Positions 11,400 through 23,389 of a stretch of 64,000 nt of DNA are shown piece after piece. The position numbers and the translations under genes are program-made. Each line of letters starts with the position of its first letter. Position 1 is the first letter of the stretch. The notes beneath the pieces are model-generated. The model made no database searches, was not told where the DNA came from, and saw nothing but the letters and a program-made list of their open reading frames with translations. Origin of the DNA: Paramarasmius palmivorus (lineage: Eukaryota > Basidiomycota > Agaricomycetes > Agaricales > Marasmiaceae); the NCBI GenBank assembly GCA_037176845.1, contig JAYKXP010000093.1:140984-204983 (forward strand), read 5' to 3'.

Positions 11400-13813
11400 T
11401 AAAGGTTAAACCCGTGCGATACGATGGGGTGTTTATGTGGGGCGTGAAGAATGACAGGGCCTATATAGGCCAGGTCCCGCCGAGCGCCTTGTTAGTTAAT
11501 GTATTATCCTCAACAGCCTTAGTAGATTGGACAGCGTGAATACCCGCGTTTGCGGCAGGTTAGGAACATTTGAACACAATGACTCGGACAAGCATCAGCA
11601 TGTGTTGCGGGATGATGAACCAAAAGGAAACGGTGCCTCGGGGTTTTTGCTTGGCGACGCCTCTGGTACTTATTCATCCCGAGAAAATACAAGTCGAGTG
11701 ACAGCTAGACAGGAGGATAGTGATTTAGTATGGTACGTCGGCCCATTCCTGCCAGTGTGAATATGATTAAGGCAGAGAAGAAGCCAAACTGACGAGGATG
11801 CTGAGAAGAATCACCTATTCGGACACAGCTGCCGAGACCCTAACCTAAATCGGACCGAAAGAAGCGGGTGACAGTCACAGTGCCTCGTTTTTTTCTTCAC
11901 CACGACCATGATCAATCACTCGGCCTCTCTTATTCCGCCTTTGCACCTCTAGAAGATACAAGTCGAATCATAACTAGACAACAACTCAATGTGTTGTATG
12001 GTACGTCCTGCCATTACTGTTGATACGACTCTTGACTGACTCCACCTCTCATCTGGAAGACTTTCTGCGACGAAAACGACCGAAGACTTCGCAGCACCCA
12101 GAGAAACAACGAGAACACAACACATGCGGTCTATACACTAGGCCCATCACCCATCCCTTCCTAGTAGGAATTAAATCCACCACGTGAGGCCAGCTCGTTT
12201 AGGTTGTCCATCGTTCGGTACGTTGTCTTAGTTTCGCTGAATCTGCGCTTCCCTGACACCACCACCTTGTTACAGGCCAAAATGAGCTTTCCGATTCCGC
12301 CTCCGCCAAGATCGTATCAAGAACACCACCCGTTGGCTTTGCTTTCCTTCCTTGACGAAACTGGATATACAATTCCTCGACACGTGGTACGTTGCTCTAG
12401 TTCTGCTCATTTTACGCTTGCCTGACCATATCTTCCTCCACCTACCAGAACCCTGAAGACTTTAGCATCCCAGCCATATAAGTCATCCCTCCTCTCCCTT
12501 CCCCTCATCAGCCCACCCTTCCCCGTCGACCGTTCGTAACTTCGACATGACAGTGTCGTCGTCTTTTAACGGACGAACCTTCACTAGATCCCTTCTGCAG
12601 ACAAGCCCGTTTTACGCGAAGTCATCCATTCCTTCATTCCCTTTATCGATAGCTTATCTCCCTGCTACCCACCACCTTTCGTGTCCATGCTCTCCTCCCT
12701 AACGCGCGCATTTCTCTAGAGGAACATGGGCTCCTCTTTCGGCTGTCTTGCGCTTATGCGATTGGTCTATTGGGCGCGGCTGCAATACTTGGAGAGTCAG
12801 AAGAATGAAGGAGGAGTGTAGCGGATCTTGGCTAATAACGAAGAGGCAAAGGGTTCACACAGATATGGGGGTGACAGGACGACACATATCCCGGCGATTC
12901 CGATAACACATCTCATCCCATACGCTCTCCAGCGAACTGCACTCAATCATATCGCCACATTCTCAGCGTTCGCTCGTCTTATCGCCGACATCGGCGTTCC
13001 TGGAACACGAGGCAAGATACCTTAGGTCACATTCGCCGGGTGTTTCACATGAATCCTTCTCATAGGGCTTAACCGAGTAGATGACGCAGTCTATGGGACG
13101 AGGGACTCCTAGTCATAAGTCGTCGGTTATGTCATCCACAATTCGAATGATTACATCCATCTTCATCGCATTTTGGCAGACAGCGTCATTCGTGTGCCGT
13201 GTCACACCGGAAGGACCAAAATTTCTGCTCAGCGGATATCCCTCAAACCCCCACTGAAAGGTGTTCTGAAATATCGAATGATAAGCCATATAAGGATAAT
13301 CGCGTCATGTGATCGCCCGATATGGTTAATCGGTAGCATTTCAGTACACATATCCGTCGAGCATATTTTTTGGTACTGTCGGTGTGTGTCTGGCGTGTCT
13401 GGGTTCCTAAATCTTGCAATCTGTTCTGGCTAACTCTATAGGGACTACTTTGAGTCATTAGCCGTCTCCATATTCTCTCATGGTGACATTGTCGTACTGT
13501 AAGCACCAACTCTTCAGATCGTCGCACTATTGAAGCTTAACTGGCTTGTTCGCGTTTTCTAGTACTTCTAGGATATAAATCCGTAGAATCAGGGCTGGGA
13601 TGTATCTACACGTTCGGCATCAAGAAATACTATTTCGACGTTCCCTGATACGATAATGCTTAAAGCTTGAATGTTCATGGGTATTGATTACTACTAGGTT
13701 ACCTTGCAAAGACTATAATCGAATAGCCCCAAGAAACTTGAACATTCCTCGATTTCAAAGCGTTAGCAGAATATAGTAATGACCAAACGGAATCATCAAG
13801 TGTTGAGAAGGAA
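11400..13813. other. Intergenic; copy of the dispersed CTAACC repeat
   Basis: Around 11836-11960 is a copy of the dispersed repeat (GACCCTAACC, then a pyrimidine-rich run and CACGACCATGAT) also present near 23408 and 42650. Open frames such as 12828-13025 and 13173-13433 are short and unsupported. No promoter or RNA gene was recognised. Confidence 0.4.
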
Positions 13814-15304
13814 CTAAGCCGTGTACCACAAGAAGACCAACATCATAACCAAGCAAACAATACTCATCTCCGATAAACCATTAGGCTCTCCGTCATTAAA
13901 GCCGTGCTGTCCCTTCGCTGATTCATCACTGTCGTCACGGATCTCCACATACACATCCATAAACCTTCTGGCTTGCACCATCTCTTCAAGCCCTGTCTCC
14001 TCCCAATTGCTATTTACATAAAGTCGCAATTCCTCCAGTTTCGGAAGGGCACGAGTATCCTTCAAAGCCTCCGTCAGGTCGATATTCGCGGTGTAATTTT
14101 TATTCGACAGTCCGGTACGGCGATCGATCCAGGTTGGTTCTATGATCACCAACTTGCGCAGCTCCGGAGTGTGCTGGAAAAGCCGTTCCACTTCGGATGG
14201 CAATGCGGGGAACCGATCTAACGTGAACACTCGGAGACCGGCGCCGTTGCGGAGAATGAAAGGCCTAAAGACGGCAATATTAGGAAAAATGTAGGGGAGT
14301 GCTTTCGTCGACAATGTTCCAATGGTAAGGTTTGTCAAGGAAGGGAGTGAAATGCAGTTTAGGAATGAGAAGGGGAGGTTCTCGCTATGAAAGATGGTAT
14401 CGTACGAAATCGAGAAAGTGTGGAGATGATTGCACGAGATGTCGTATGGGATCTCGAACTGGTCGAATGCTGGTATCAGAGTAAACAACGCCGACTCTAG
14501 GTTCGAGCACTTTCGAAGAAAAAACCATATACACTCTTCCGTGGTAGCGCGAATATGCAACCGAGTCAGCATGGTCAAAGGGCATGTGAGGTGTTGAAAA
14601 CAGTCGATCCTGGGCCAGCAGAGTCGCAATCCTAATTCTCGGATGGAGGGAGCATATTCTATGATGCTAAAAATGTCGGCCATGACCCCACATTCGTACT
14701 GATCATCTTCGTCTACGGGAATGTCGATGTCAAGGTGAAGCATCTCCTTAAACTCTCCATTGAGGTCCGTAAGAATGGGGAGTATAAGAAGGTCCACCAA
14801 GGCGTTTTGATTGCCTCGAATAATGAGATGACGCATGCGTTCTGGTTGTGCGAAGAGCATCTGTAGGAGAGCGGTAACAATGAAGTTCGGCGAATCTGGA
14901 TCAGGTTGCAAAGGCGAGGTAATTGCATCTGCAGTATCCAGGTCAACCAGATAACCACCGAGACCACCTTTGAAATCGATTATGATCGTGAGATTAGATG
15001 ACGCCGAACGCGAAAGTGTGGCGGAAAGTGCATCGAGCATCTCTGTGCGATAGGTGTTGTTGGTGATGTCAACTTGGATGGACGCCCAAAGCGACGGAGA
15101 GGAGAGCACAGTGTTACGCCACTGCCGGCACACTGCCCCGAGGTGTAGTCCTAAGGAGTCGATACGACGATGGAGAATACGCGTTTGACAGTCAAATCCA
15201 TGAACCTTTGGAGTGTCGACAATATGGAAGATTTCTAACAGGACTTCAAGAGGAACTCTTTGCATATACGGCACAGGTTCTTTGATATGCCTCGTTTGTT
15301 CCAT
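13814..15304 (-). CDS. F-box protein
   Basis: A single-exon frame of 496 codons from the ATG at 15304. The N-terminus carries an F-box: MQRVPLEVLLEIFHIVD at about residues 14-30, then LGAVCRQWRNTVLSSPSLW at about 53-71. The rest is Leu-rich with spaced hydrophobic strands, as in basidiomycete F-box proteins with degenerate leucine-rich repeats. By family knowledge the F-box docks to Skp1 in an SCF ubiquitin ligase and the C-terminal part selects substrate; the substrate is unknown. Unusually, the last 18 residues (EMSIVCLVMMLVFLWYTA) form a hydrophobic end that could insert into a membrane as a tail anchor. A decayed copy lies just upstream at 15647-16445. Confidence 0.85.
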   Translation of the reverse strand: MEQTRHIKEPVPYMQRVPLEVLLEIFHIVDTPKVHGFDCQTRILHRRIDSLGLHLGAVCRQWRNTVLSSPSLWASIQVDITNNTYRTEMLDALSATLSRSASSNLTIIIDFKGGLGGYLVDLDTADAITSPLQPDPDSPNFIVTALLQMLFAQPERMRHLIIRGNQNALVDLLILPILTDLNGEFKEMLHLDIDIPVDEDDQYECGVMADIFSIIEYAPSIRELGLRLCWPRIDCFQHLTCPLTMLTRLHIRATTEECIWFFLRKCSNLESALFTLIPAFDQFEIPYDISCNHLHTFSISYDTIFHSENLPFSFLNCISLPSLTNLTIGTLSTKALPYIFPNIAVFRPFILRNGAGLRVFTLDRFPALPSEVERLFQHTPELRKLVIIEPTWIDRRTGLSNKNYTANIDLTEALKDTRALPKLEELRLYVNSNWEETGLEEMVQARRFMDVYVEIRDDSDESAKGQHGFNDGEPNGLSEMSIVCLVMMLVFLWYTA

Positions 15305-15646
15305 GCCTGTTCCTATGAAAACGCTCAAAGGATGCTAGCAACGCCCTCTAAGTATCAGAAACTTACTTTGTTGGTCGTGGTTGATGGACAAGAACAAAGT
15401 GTCACACCTGTCACAAAGGCTATCATGATGTACTTCCCACGTGTTTCCCACGATTTCGCCTGGAGAATCTTTTGCTGAAAGGTTATATGGCCACTTACTT
15501 CGAATGATTCAGCAGTTGATTGGAATATAAGTGTCGTAGTACAGTACATATCTCCCAAAACAGACTAACGTGTTTCATGTACTGTGCGACTGAGTTACCG
15601 GGCAAGGATCTTGAACATTTACAATTTTAGTCGTGATTGAAAGGTA

Positions 15647-16445
15647 CTATCGAGGGGAAGAGATCAATTTCCAGACAAGATAAGTGAGCTTGAAGGGAAA
15701 TGAGAGTAGTATGAACAAAAGGGCAATAGAGAAACGAAGCCAAGGATATCCCAAACTGGACACTCTATCATCAGCACGGTCTTGTTCATTCCCTCTGTCC
15801 ATGATCTCGTCCCGAGTCTCCAAATGCACGTCCGTAAACCTTCTTGCTTGCACCATATCTTCGAACGCTGTCCCTTCCCATTCCCCATTGACATGAAGTC
15901 GCAATTCTTTCAGTTTCGGAATGGTATGCGTATCTTTCAACGCCTTCATTAGGTCGATTGTCGCGGTGTGATTCTTATTCGACAGTCCGATACGGCGATC
16001 GGTCCAGTTTGGCTCTATAATCACTAGCTTGCGCAGCTCCGGAACGTGCTCGAAAATTCATTCTACCTCGTAAGGCGACGTGGGAAACTGATCCAAGGTG
16101 AGAACTTGTGGACCGGCGCCGTTGCGGATAATGAATGGCCTAAATACAGCAAGGTCCGGAACAGTGTAATAAAGTGGTTTCGTGGCCAATGTGCCGACTC
16201 GGATGATTAGCTCTGTTAAGGAAGGTAGCGAGATGGATTTGGGAACGGCGAAGGCAAATCCTTCCCATCATACTCGCTCTCGTAATAAATGGATAGAGTA
16301 TGGAGATGGTCGCACGAAATCGCATGCGGTGTTTCCCACGGAAAATTTTCCTTACTCTCGCGGCCAAGGTTATACACTCCCGTTCCCCAACTCATACTCG
16401 CTTCTTCATTCATTGCAACTACTCAGGAATCTCCCCAGCTGCAAA
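15647..16445 (-). pseudogene. Broken, 5'-truncated F-box gene copy
   Basis: The minus-strand frame 16024-15647 is a diverged copy of the C-terminal quarter of the F-box gene (shared IEPxWxDRRxGLSNKNxTA and EDMVQARRF). It also ends in a hydrophobic segment (FSIALLFILLSFPF). Further upstream, 16025-16445 keeps similarity to the middle of the gene but in shifting frames, and no F-box segment was found. It has no start codon of its own. It probably arose by local duplication and decay. Confidence 0.65.
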
Positions 16446-17249
16446 GGAGCATTCTGCTACGCTGCTACTCCAGTCGTGACTCAAATCGGATCAAAAGAAG
16501 CGAGCCTCGTGTTTTCTCCTTTTCCTTTCTCTTTCCTCTGGTCACTCCGATATGACCTATTTGGCTCGCTCTATCTAATATTTCAGCAATATCTAAAAAT
16601 CCGTGACATTACCAGTCACTTATTCCCCTGACAAATGGACCCACAAGCATCTACGGTCGGCTTGCGGCGTAAATTTCACGCTCGATAACTAACCTTCCCA
16701 AGTCATACAACCCTGAATCGATTGCCACTCCTGCTTCCACGTAGGAATCAAAACGCGGTACCATCCAACCAGTTTATCTTATACTAGGAGATATAGAGGG
16801 CCATCGAAGGAGTTGCTACGGTATGTTACCTATTCCTGCTAAGCCTAACTTACTCGATGATATCAGAGTACCTTGGATGTTCTCACAACAATTCTGCTCT
16901 TCTTTCACCCTCGCAATTTACCCCTCAGGATCGCTCGGATATCTGGCGCTGGACTTTGCATGCATACCTGCGACCTAGGTACCATCGCTTCACCCAATGA
17001 TCCCCGAGTCGCATCACGCTCCTCTTCTTCGGCTGGCACACTTCGTCCTTCCTGACTCCTCTACACATGCCATCCCTCGCTATGGATCTTCATCCACAAG
17101 GTGATCCATCTATTCTGATCGTCTCCATCCCACTATTAGAGCCTATACCTCGATCGAGAACGACTCGTTATATCCTTGTCTATAGGCCCGAATCATGGGG
17201 TTTCCGGTGGGATAGCAGATGAGACTACGTTCTGAACCTGTCGACCACT
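16446..17249. other. Intergenic, no supported gene
   Basis: Only short overlapping frames occur. Nothing recognisable was found. Confidence 0.45.
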
Positions 17250-17990
17250 TGAGCTGAATGACGAAGCACAAGTTGGCTACACAAGAAAGGGACTCGGATA
17301 TTGAAGGAAGATATGACGACACAGCGCCCTTAGAACTCATTTGACGCACTCCCCTCGCTTTTCTCGGTCAAACTCGATTACATCCTTTCCTCACTCCTTC
17401 TAGGTACGCTCCTTTCTTCCTTTATTTTCAGATGCCTGACGATCACCTCGTGTTTAGAACTCTCCCCAGTGCTCGTGACAAGTGAAGAGTAGGGCTGTTG
17501 GAGCAAGAACCATCCTCAAAGATCTCCCTGCGTGCATGTACTTCTAGGTCCGAGTGAATGCTGGATCATAGCATATGAATGTCTTAATCGAGGCAAGATT
17601 CATTCATCAAGAGAATCAAGAGGACCAGATAGGAAGAAGGTAGGCACAATCATGCTGTGATGGGTCAAGTGAGTCCCTACCGCACACTACAGCCAGCTTC
17701 GCTCACTTCAGATGCACAGTTCCGTCATTGCGCGGACTAGGTTCGATTAGATACTATAGATTGTATCGCTCGTCATTCTCACAATGTGTGCCTATCTGAT
17801 TTGTTTGAATAGTGCTGTACGGGGCTGGCTTTTCTCTTGTTTCCAAAATCGTTGACCAACTGATGTTACTCCTGTTGATATGGCGTTTCGTGATGCACCT
17901 CGCCTGCGAACAAATAGTTGAACTCTGGAGATGAGATGTGTAGGGCAGTGCATGAATAGGAATGGAGCCTTCACGAGAAGCTATAAATGG
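17250..17990. repeat. Upstream repeat, copy 1 (precedes A4)
   Basis: This block matches 19670-20515 in order and sequence, for example GCCTGACGATCACCTC near 17432 and 19830. It ends in the TATA box of A4. It marks a tandem duplication with a unit of about 2.4-2.5 kb that also includes the A4/A5 genes. Confidence 0.7.
17975..17990 (+). promoter_or_regulatory. A4 TATA box
   Basis: GAAGCTATAAATGG lies about 75 nt before the A4 start and is conserved before A5 (20503-20515). This promoter type differs from the TAGACGCTC type of the other array members. Confidence 0.55.
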
Positions 17991-18059
17991 ATGCCATGTA
18001 AGGTTCTTGTATTCCTTTCATCGCACCCCGCGCCCATGCCTACATTTACTCCGGCCGAA

Positions 18060-19203
18060 ATGTTTTCAGAGTTTCCGTCCTTATTGTGAGTGCGTCTATA
18101 GAACGTGGATATGGTTCACCCATGCTGTCGTTGTTTCAGCCCAACCCCGTTAGTATCGGCTTTGCCAGAAGCCCAAGCTTTCACAATCGATCTGGTAACT
18201 GTGAATCCAGCACCACACCGTGGTCCTGGGAGTAAAGAAATGGCCCAGCTTACCATAACCTGGCATTACACTCCCACCGCGTTTACAGTCGGGCAACAAT
18301 CTCTCATTGACTTCAGATTAACAAATGATACCGATGTAGTGGACTCTTCGCATTCATGTCGTGTCAATCTTTTAACTTGTTCGACAAAGTTTGACTCGCT
18401 ATCTCTGGGGTAAGCACGTGAATTATGAAGCTTAGTGCGATGATTGACTCATGCTCGATACCAGGAGCATGTATTATCTTGAGGCTTTTTGGGACGATGG
18501 GTAAGTATCTCACCTCACGCATGTTTGGTTGTGTCTTACCGTCTGAGTAGGACGTGGCTTGGCAATTACAGTGAACCAGTCCTAATAGGAACGGACACGG
18601 GCAATGCTCCTACATTCTCTCCTGACAAGTATGCTTCTGCTTATCCCTAGTCTCTCCACGCGGACTAACTCTTACCCTAGTCCCCGGTCCAGTAGTGCTG
18701 ATGTACCTACTCTCCCACGTACCCCCACCAGCATTCTACCCACCAATGACACAAGTACCCATTCAGAGACTCCTACTATCGTTGGAACCCATTCAGACAT
18801 TCCTACTATCATTGGGGGTGCAGTGAGTGGAATAGTCGCACTCGTTATTATCCTCGTGTGCAGCACTGTTATCTTCCAACGCCGAAGAAGGAAAATTCCA
18901 CCTGAGCAGACTATCATCAGCCCTTATCCAACTCGTGGTATGATATCCAAGGTGCTTGGGCACAGGAAAAGGCAACGGTCCGATGAAGATCCTCGTACAC
19001 ATACAGAATCTGGGGCTAATCATGCACCTGGCCCAAGTGATATAGAAGATTTCAACGAATATCGGGAAAGTGAACCCGTACAACAGAGAACTCGCCGTGT
19101 GCGATGCCACGATGATAGCGGTTGGCGCCCATTGCCTCCGCTTTCGGAAGCAAGTGATTCGAGTGTGTTAGACATCCCGCCCCATTACGACGCAGCAACG
19201 TAG
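18060..19203 (+). CDS. A4: receptor-like membrane protein with T2 (PPxY) tail
   Basis: Exons 18060-18085, 18140-18409, 18465-18500, 18551-18628 and 18681-19203 join in frame (all phase 2) to 310 residues. The ectodomain has AQLTITWHY and the cysteine pair CRVNLLTC. The micro-exon codes MYYLEAFWDDG, the next exon TWLGNYSEPV. A Ser/Thr/Pro stalk precedes the helix IIGGAVSGIVALVIILV, then QRRRRK. The tail is T2: RRVRCHDDSGWRP, then LDIPPHYDAAT at the C-terminus with a PPHY motif. PPxY motifs bind WW domains, classically those of Ned4/Rsp5-type ubiquitin ligases. The N-terminus (MFSEFPSLF before the first intron) is a poor signal peptide. A tandem partner, A5, follows with a different tail. Confidence 0.7.
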
Positions 19204-19669
19204 AGTATATTCAATTGTATGTTGATGCTAAATGGTTTTCATAGTGTATAGCGTCACTCTATACGATGGATCGACATCTAGAAACAACCAAATACTCTAC
19301 ATCGAACCACCATTAGCATTAGATCTGCTCAATAGTTAAGATAGGGTAGATACTCAACGCACTCTGTACCCACGTTTACAACATTCATCTTCAATTGGAT
19401 TGCCGAATCAAAGACACACAGTAAATATCAAGTCATTTCAATGCACAACATAGCGTGATGGGAGGTGCAAGACGCATTTAATGGAGTATTTTTCTGGCAA
19501 TTCTGACACTAATTTTCACCTAATTGCGATGTCCAGAAGACTTACAACTAGGTGTAACGCAAGTTACCTCCGGGTAGCAGCGTCGGGCTGCAATCGGCTG
19601 CAATCCGGTCGCAATAACCCACGCCGGTTGCAAGCCCCCTCCCGTCACGACAAAGCGACTTGCGCTGAA

Positions 19670-20515
19670 TGAAGAAGCACAATCTTGCTACACAAGAACC
19701 TGAAGAAGGAAGACACGATCACACAGCATTCCTAGAACTCGAATGACGCAATCCCCTCGTTTTCCTCGGTTGAACTCGATTGAATCTTTTGTCACTCCTT
19801 CCAGGTACGCTTCTCTCCTTGTTTTGAGATGCCTGACGATCACCTCATGTTTAGAACTCGCCCCAGTGCTCATGACACGTGAAGAGTGTTGGAACACAAA
19901 CCGTCCTCAAAGATCTCCCTTTGATCCCCCTGCATGCATGTCTTTCTAGCTCCAAGTGGATAGTGGATCGTATAAGCATATCCGGACGCGTGGTCATAGA
20001 ATCTGGTATGTCGGCAACATAGTATTGTTCGGGCCGGAACCTTGCTGATTCAATCTACGAAGTTGGATGTATATAGGTATTCCCTCGTATCCGCACCACA
20101 TGTCGATCCACAAGGTTCGCTCGGATTCACTTGATACAGCACTCAATCGAGGCAAGATTCATCATAAGCGGACTAAATAGGAAACCATCATGCTGTCATG
20201 GGTCAAGTGAGTCCCCACCGCATATCACAGCCAGTCGACTGACTTCAAATGCACAGTTCTGTTATTGCGTGGATTAGGTTCGATTAGCCACTATAGATTG
20301 TATCGCTCATCGTTCTCACAGTGTGTGATCAGTTTGAACGTGCTGTACGAGTCTAGCCTTCTCTTGTTTCCAAAATCGTGATGAACTGATGTTACTGCTG
20401 TTGATATGGTGTTTCGTGATGCACCTCGCCTGCGAACAAATTGTTGAAACCTGGAGATGAGATGTGTAGGGCAGTGCACGGACAAGAATGGAGGCTTCAC
20501 GAGAAGCTATAAATG
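19670..20515. repeat. Upstream repeat, copy 2 (precedes A5)
   Basis: Second copy of the block at 17250-17990, with scattered substitutions and small indels. It contains the A5 TATA box GAAGCTATAAATGG at 20503-20515. Confidence 0.7.
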
Positions 20516-20586
20516 GGTGCCATATCAGGTTCTTGTATTCCTTTCATCACACCCCGCGTAGGCTAACACGCTCTCAGACAGGAAGA

Positions 20587-21585
20587 ATGCAGGGACAGCC
20601 ATCGCTACTGTGCGTTCTCTCCATACTCTAGTTGTCGTTAATTCAGGTCTCCGTTAATTTTCAGCCCGACCACGATAGTCGCTCCATTTCCAGAGTTCAC
20701 GATCACAAGTGTAATGGACTCGACAGTAACGCTCCCCATCCGTCAAAGACGAGATGTTACTCAGCTTACCATTTTGTGGTTTTACGATCCCATCAAAACC
20801 AGAACGAGTTCGGAGACGCGCATCAATTTTTCGGTTTCGAACGAGACTAACGTATGGGTGAATGCGTCTTCGCATTCGTGTCCAGTCACTACTTTGAGTT
20901 TCGATGCAAAGTTTCATTCGTTGTCATCGGGGTGCGCAAATAGACTAAAATGCTTAGCCGTGACGATCGACTCATGCTCGATGCCCGTAGCACGTATTAT
21001 CTTCAGGCTTTTTGGGATGACGGGTGAGTACCATGACTCGTGCCTGTTTTGTTTTTGTCTTACCGTTTGAGTAGAGCATGGCTTGGGAATTACAGTGATC
21101 CGATCCCCATACGAGCAGATATAGATGATGATCCTTCTGAGAAGTACAGTTCAACTCATTTCTTGTCATTCCACGCAGTTAACTTCAATCCTAGTCCTCC
21201 ATCTGATGTGACACCCCCCACACCCACCATCACACCGACAACGATTGTCCCTTATTCGAGTGTAAGCATTTCCAACCCGGGAATTATCACAATCACCGAA
21301 TCCAGCGAATCTCGACCTACGTTGAATTCCACTTCGAATACAACCCAAAAAAGCGTAAATAAACCTGCAATCATCGGAGGTGTTGTCGGCGGAATAGTTG
21401 CACTTCTCCTCATCTTAATACTTTACTGCCAATGCAGAGGGTATTACAGACAACGAATTCGTGAGGCTCCGTTGGATAACCAAATGCCGGTCAATGAGGA
21501 CGTGAGTAAGCGAAGATACTCGCGGTTATGGAGTACTGTGTCGGATTCGGGAGTGACAGACAAGGCTGTAGTCAATGGAAAATAG
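20587..21585 (+). CDS. A5: receptor-like membrane protein with a third tail type
   Basis: Exons 20587-20609, 20665-20931, 20991-21023, 21075-21143 and 21195-21585 join in frame (all phase 2) to 260 residues. The ectodomain has TQLTILWFY and the CPVTTLSF segment; only one cysteine of the usual pair is evident. The micro-exon TYYLQAFWDDG and the AWLGNYSDPI exon closely match A4, so they are tandem duplicates. The stalk is Thr/Pro-rich, the helix IIGGVVGGIVALLLILILYC, then a weaker basic stretch. The roughly 50-residue tail ends SDSGVTDKAVVNGK, with neither T1 helix nor PPxY. The N-terminal exon (MQGQPSLL) is not an obvious signal peptide. Confidence 0.65.
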
Positions 21586-22004
21586 GAAAATAAGGGCGAT
21601 TATGTGGGTGGACACCAAAGCATTTGTCGCCGAAATGATCAGTTCTTCACCGCATTATTTATTCCAAAATCATTGTACATTAGCTAGATGTTTTACATGT
21701 TGCGCCGGTACCGTACCAGACGTCTTACACAGTCAGAAAGCTCTGCCAACGATGAAGCTGAAATTCTGTATTTCTGAGTTGTCCGAACCACCTGTTATTC
21801 ACTGGACCATTTGCAGCTTTAGACGCATTGAGCTGAAGAGAGCACAACTATCTTCTCATGCCTTCTTGTATCGCCATCTGATGGACAGTCAACTGAACAG
21901 ATGACACATGTTCGTCGCTAGAGAACCCTGTGTATTCATCAATGGTACTGTTGGTGGCGTAAGATTTGTTCTCCCGTCAACTTCCATCCAGATTAATCAG
22001 GGCA

Positions 22005-22018
22005 ACCGGGAGATGAAT
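22005..22018 (+). promoter_or_regulatory. Conserved upstream element of A6
   Basis: ACCGGGAGATGAATC is a slightly diverged copy of the ACCGGGAGATGATC element that lies 150-170 nt before A7, A8, A11, A12 and A13. Confidence 0.5.
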
Positions 22019-22151
22019 CTTGAAGCTTCGTGCTGATAGATGCTCATCACTATGGTTTTATAGAGGAGCCTTGTGAGAGTCAGTCTCTTCGCATCCCTCA
22101 TCAAACACCTCCAGCGTAAGAGTTCAACCTTTGAAGTTGAGAAGTTGGAGG

Positions 22152-23285
22152 ATGTTGTAGGTTCCATTCTTGTTGCGAGTTTTTGTTCTGTTGCTGAAGC
22201 CGGAGTTATAAACGCTCGCTCCTGAATGTTAGTTTAGCAGTACCAGTTTCTACACAAGGTATTCATGGGTTCAAAATTGATAGCGTCGCACAAATCCCAT
22301 CGTCACCAGCAAACTCCATTCAACTTAACATCTCATGGCATTTCGACAACGAGGTGTCAATCCCTATCAATTTCACAGTAGTGGATTACGATCTTAGAAC
22401 ACCCAGATCCTCTGCATTACAACTGTGTCAGGAAGCTTCTAGTGTTGTCAATTTCACCGCAAAGGCGATCCCTCCAGGGTGAGTATATGGTAGTACCTTG
22501 CTTCTGTGGCTGAATTGGCTGTGTGCATAGCTGGTACGGTTTGATGGCTTTCAAAGAGGATGGGTAAGTGCCCAAACGTGTTTTACAGGATACTGGATGA
22601 TTCTCATTCCCTGTGTTTTCAGGTCGTGGCTTGATGATTTCAAGGGAGGACCAATTAATATACGCTTGGGTCCTTTCAACACAATAGGACAATCAGGGTA
22701 TAGCTCTCCTGAAATCCATCAGAGTTCGCATGTTAACCACTTTGTCGTCTTTGATGTTCGAGTTCCTCACCGATCATCTCAATTCCATCATTTACAACTC
22801 AAAGAATATCCGATTCTCCCACTCCCCTTCCGAGTGATCCAAACGTGTCTCAACGAGGCAAAGATACTACCAGTAACCATTCAGTCAGATCTGCTATAAT
22901 TGGGAGTGCTGTAGGCGGCGGAGTCGCGCTCATCATGATCATCGTGCTCAGCACTATAATCTTCCAACGCCGAAGAAGGAAGATTGTGACTGAGCAGGCT
23001 ATCATAAACCCTTGTCCAGGCTCCGGTATGATATCCAAGGTACTAGGGAACAGGAAAAGGCAATGGTACGATGAAGGTCCTCGCGTACCTACTACAGACC
23101 CCGAAGCATCAGCCCCAAATTATATAGAGGAGTTCAATGAAGACCGGAAAGGTGAACCGGTACAACAAAGAGCTTGCCGTGTGCGGTACCATGATGATAG
23201 CGGCTGGCGCCCCTTACCCCTACCTTCGGAAGCAGGTGATTCGAGTGTGTTACACATCCCTCCCCATTACGACACGGCAATGTAG
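22152..23285 (+). pseudogene. A6: receptor-like gene with T2 tail, early stop codon in the signal exon
   Basis: Exons 22152-22174, 22233-22478, 22531-22563, 22623-22697 and 22805-23285 keep a continuous frame of 286 codons, except that codon 3 is TAG where A7/A8 have TGG, and the first donor is GC (GCGAGT) instead of GTGCGT. The ectodomain has SIQLNISWHF. The micro-exon codes WYGLMAFKEDG, the next exon SWLDDF. The helix IIGSAVGGGVALIMIIVLS is followed by QRRRRK. The T2 tail has VRYHDDSGWRPLP and ends LHIPPHYDTAM. The body is intact, so this is either a recent pseudogene or it uses another start that I cannot find. Confidence 0.55.
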
Positions 23286-23389
23286 AGTACAGTCAATTGT
23301 ACGTTGATGCTACCATTGTTTCCAAAGTGTCTGTGCGTAATGCGATCTCCTTTCAACGAACGGTACGTAAGTGTGGAGTGGAGTGCGGC

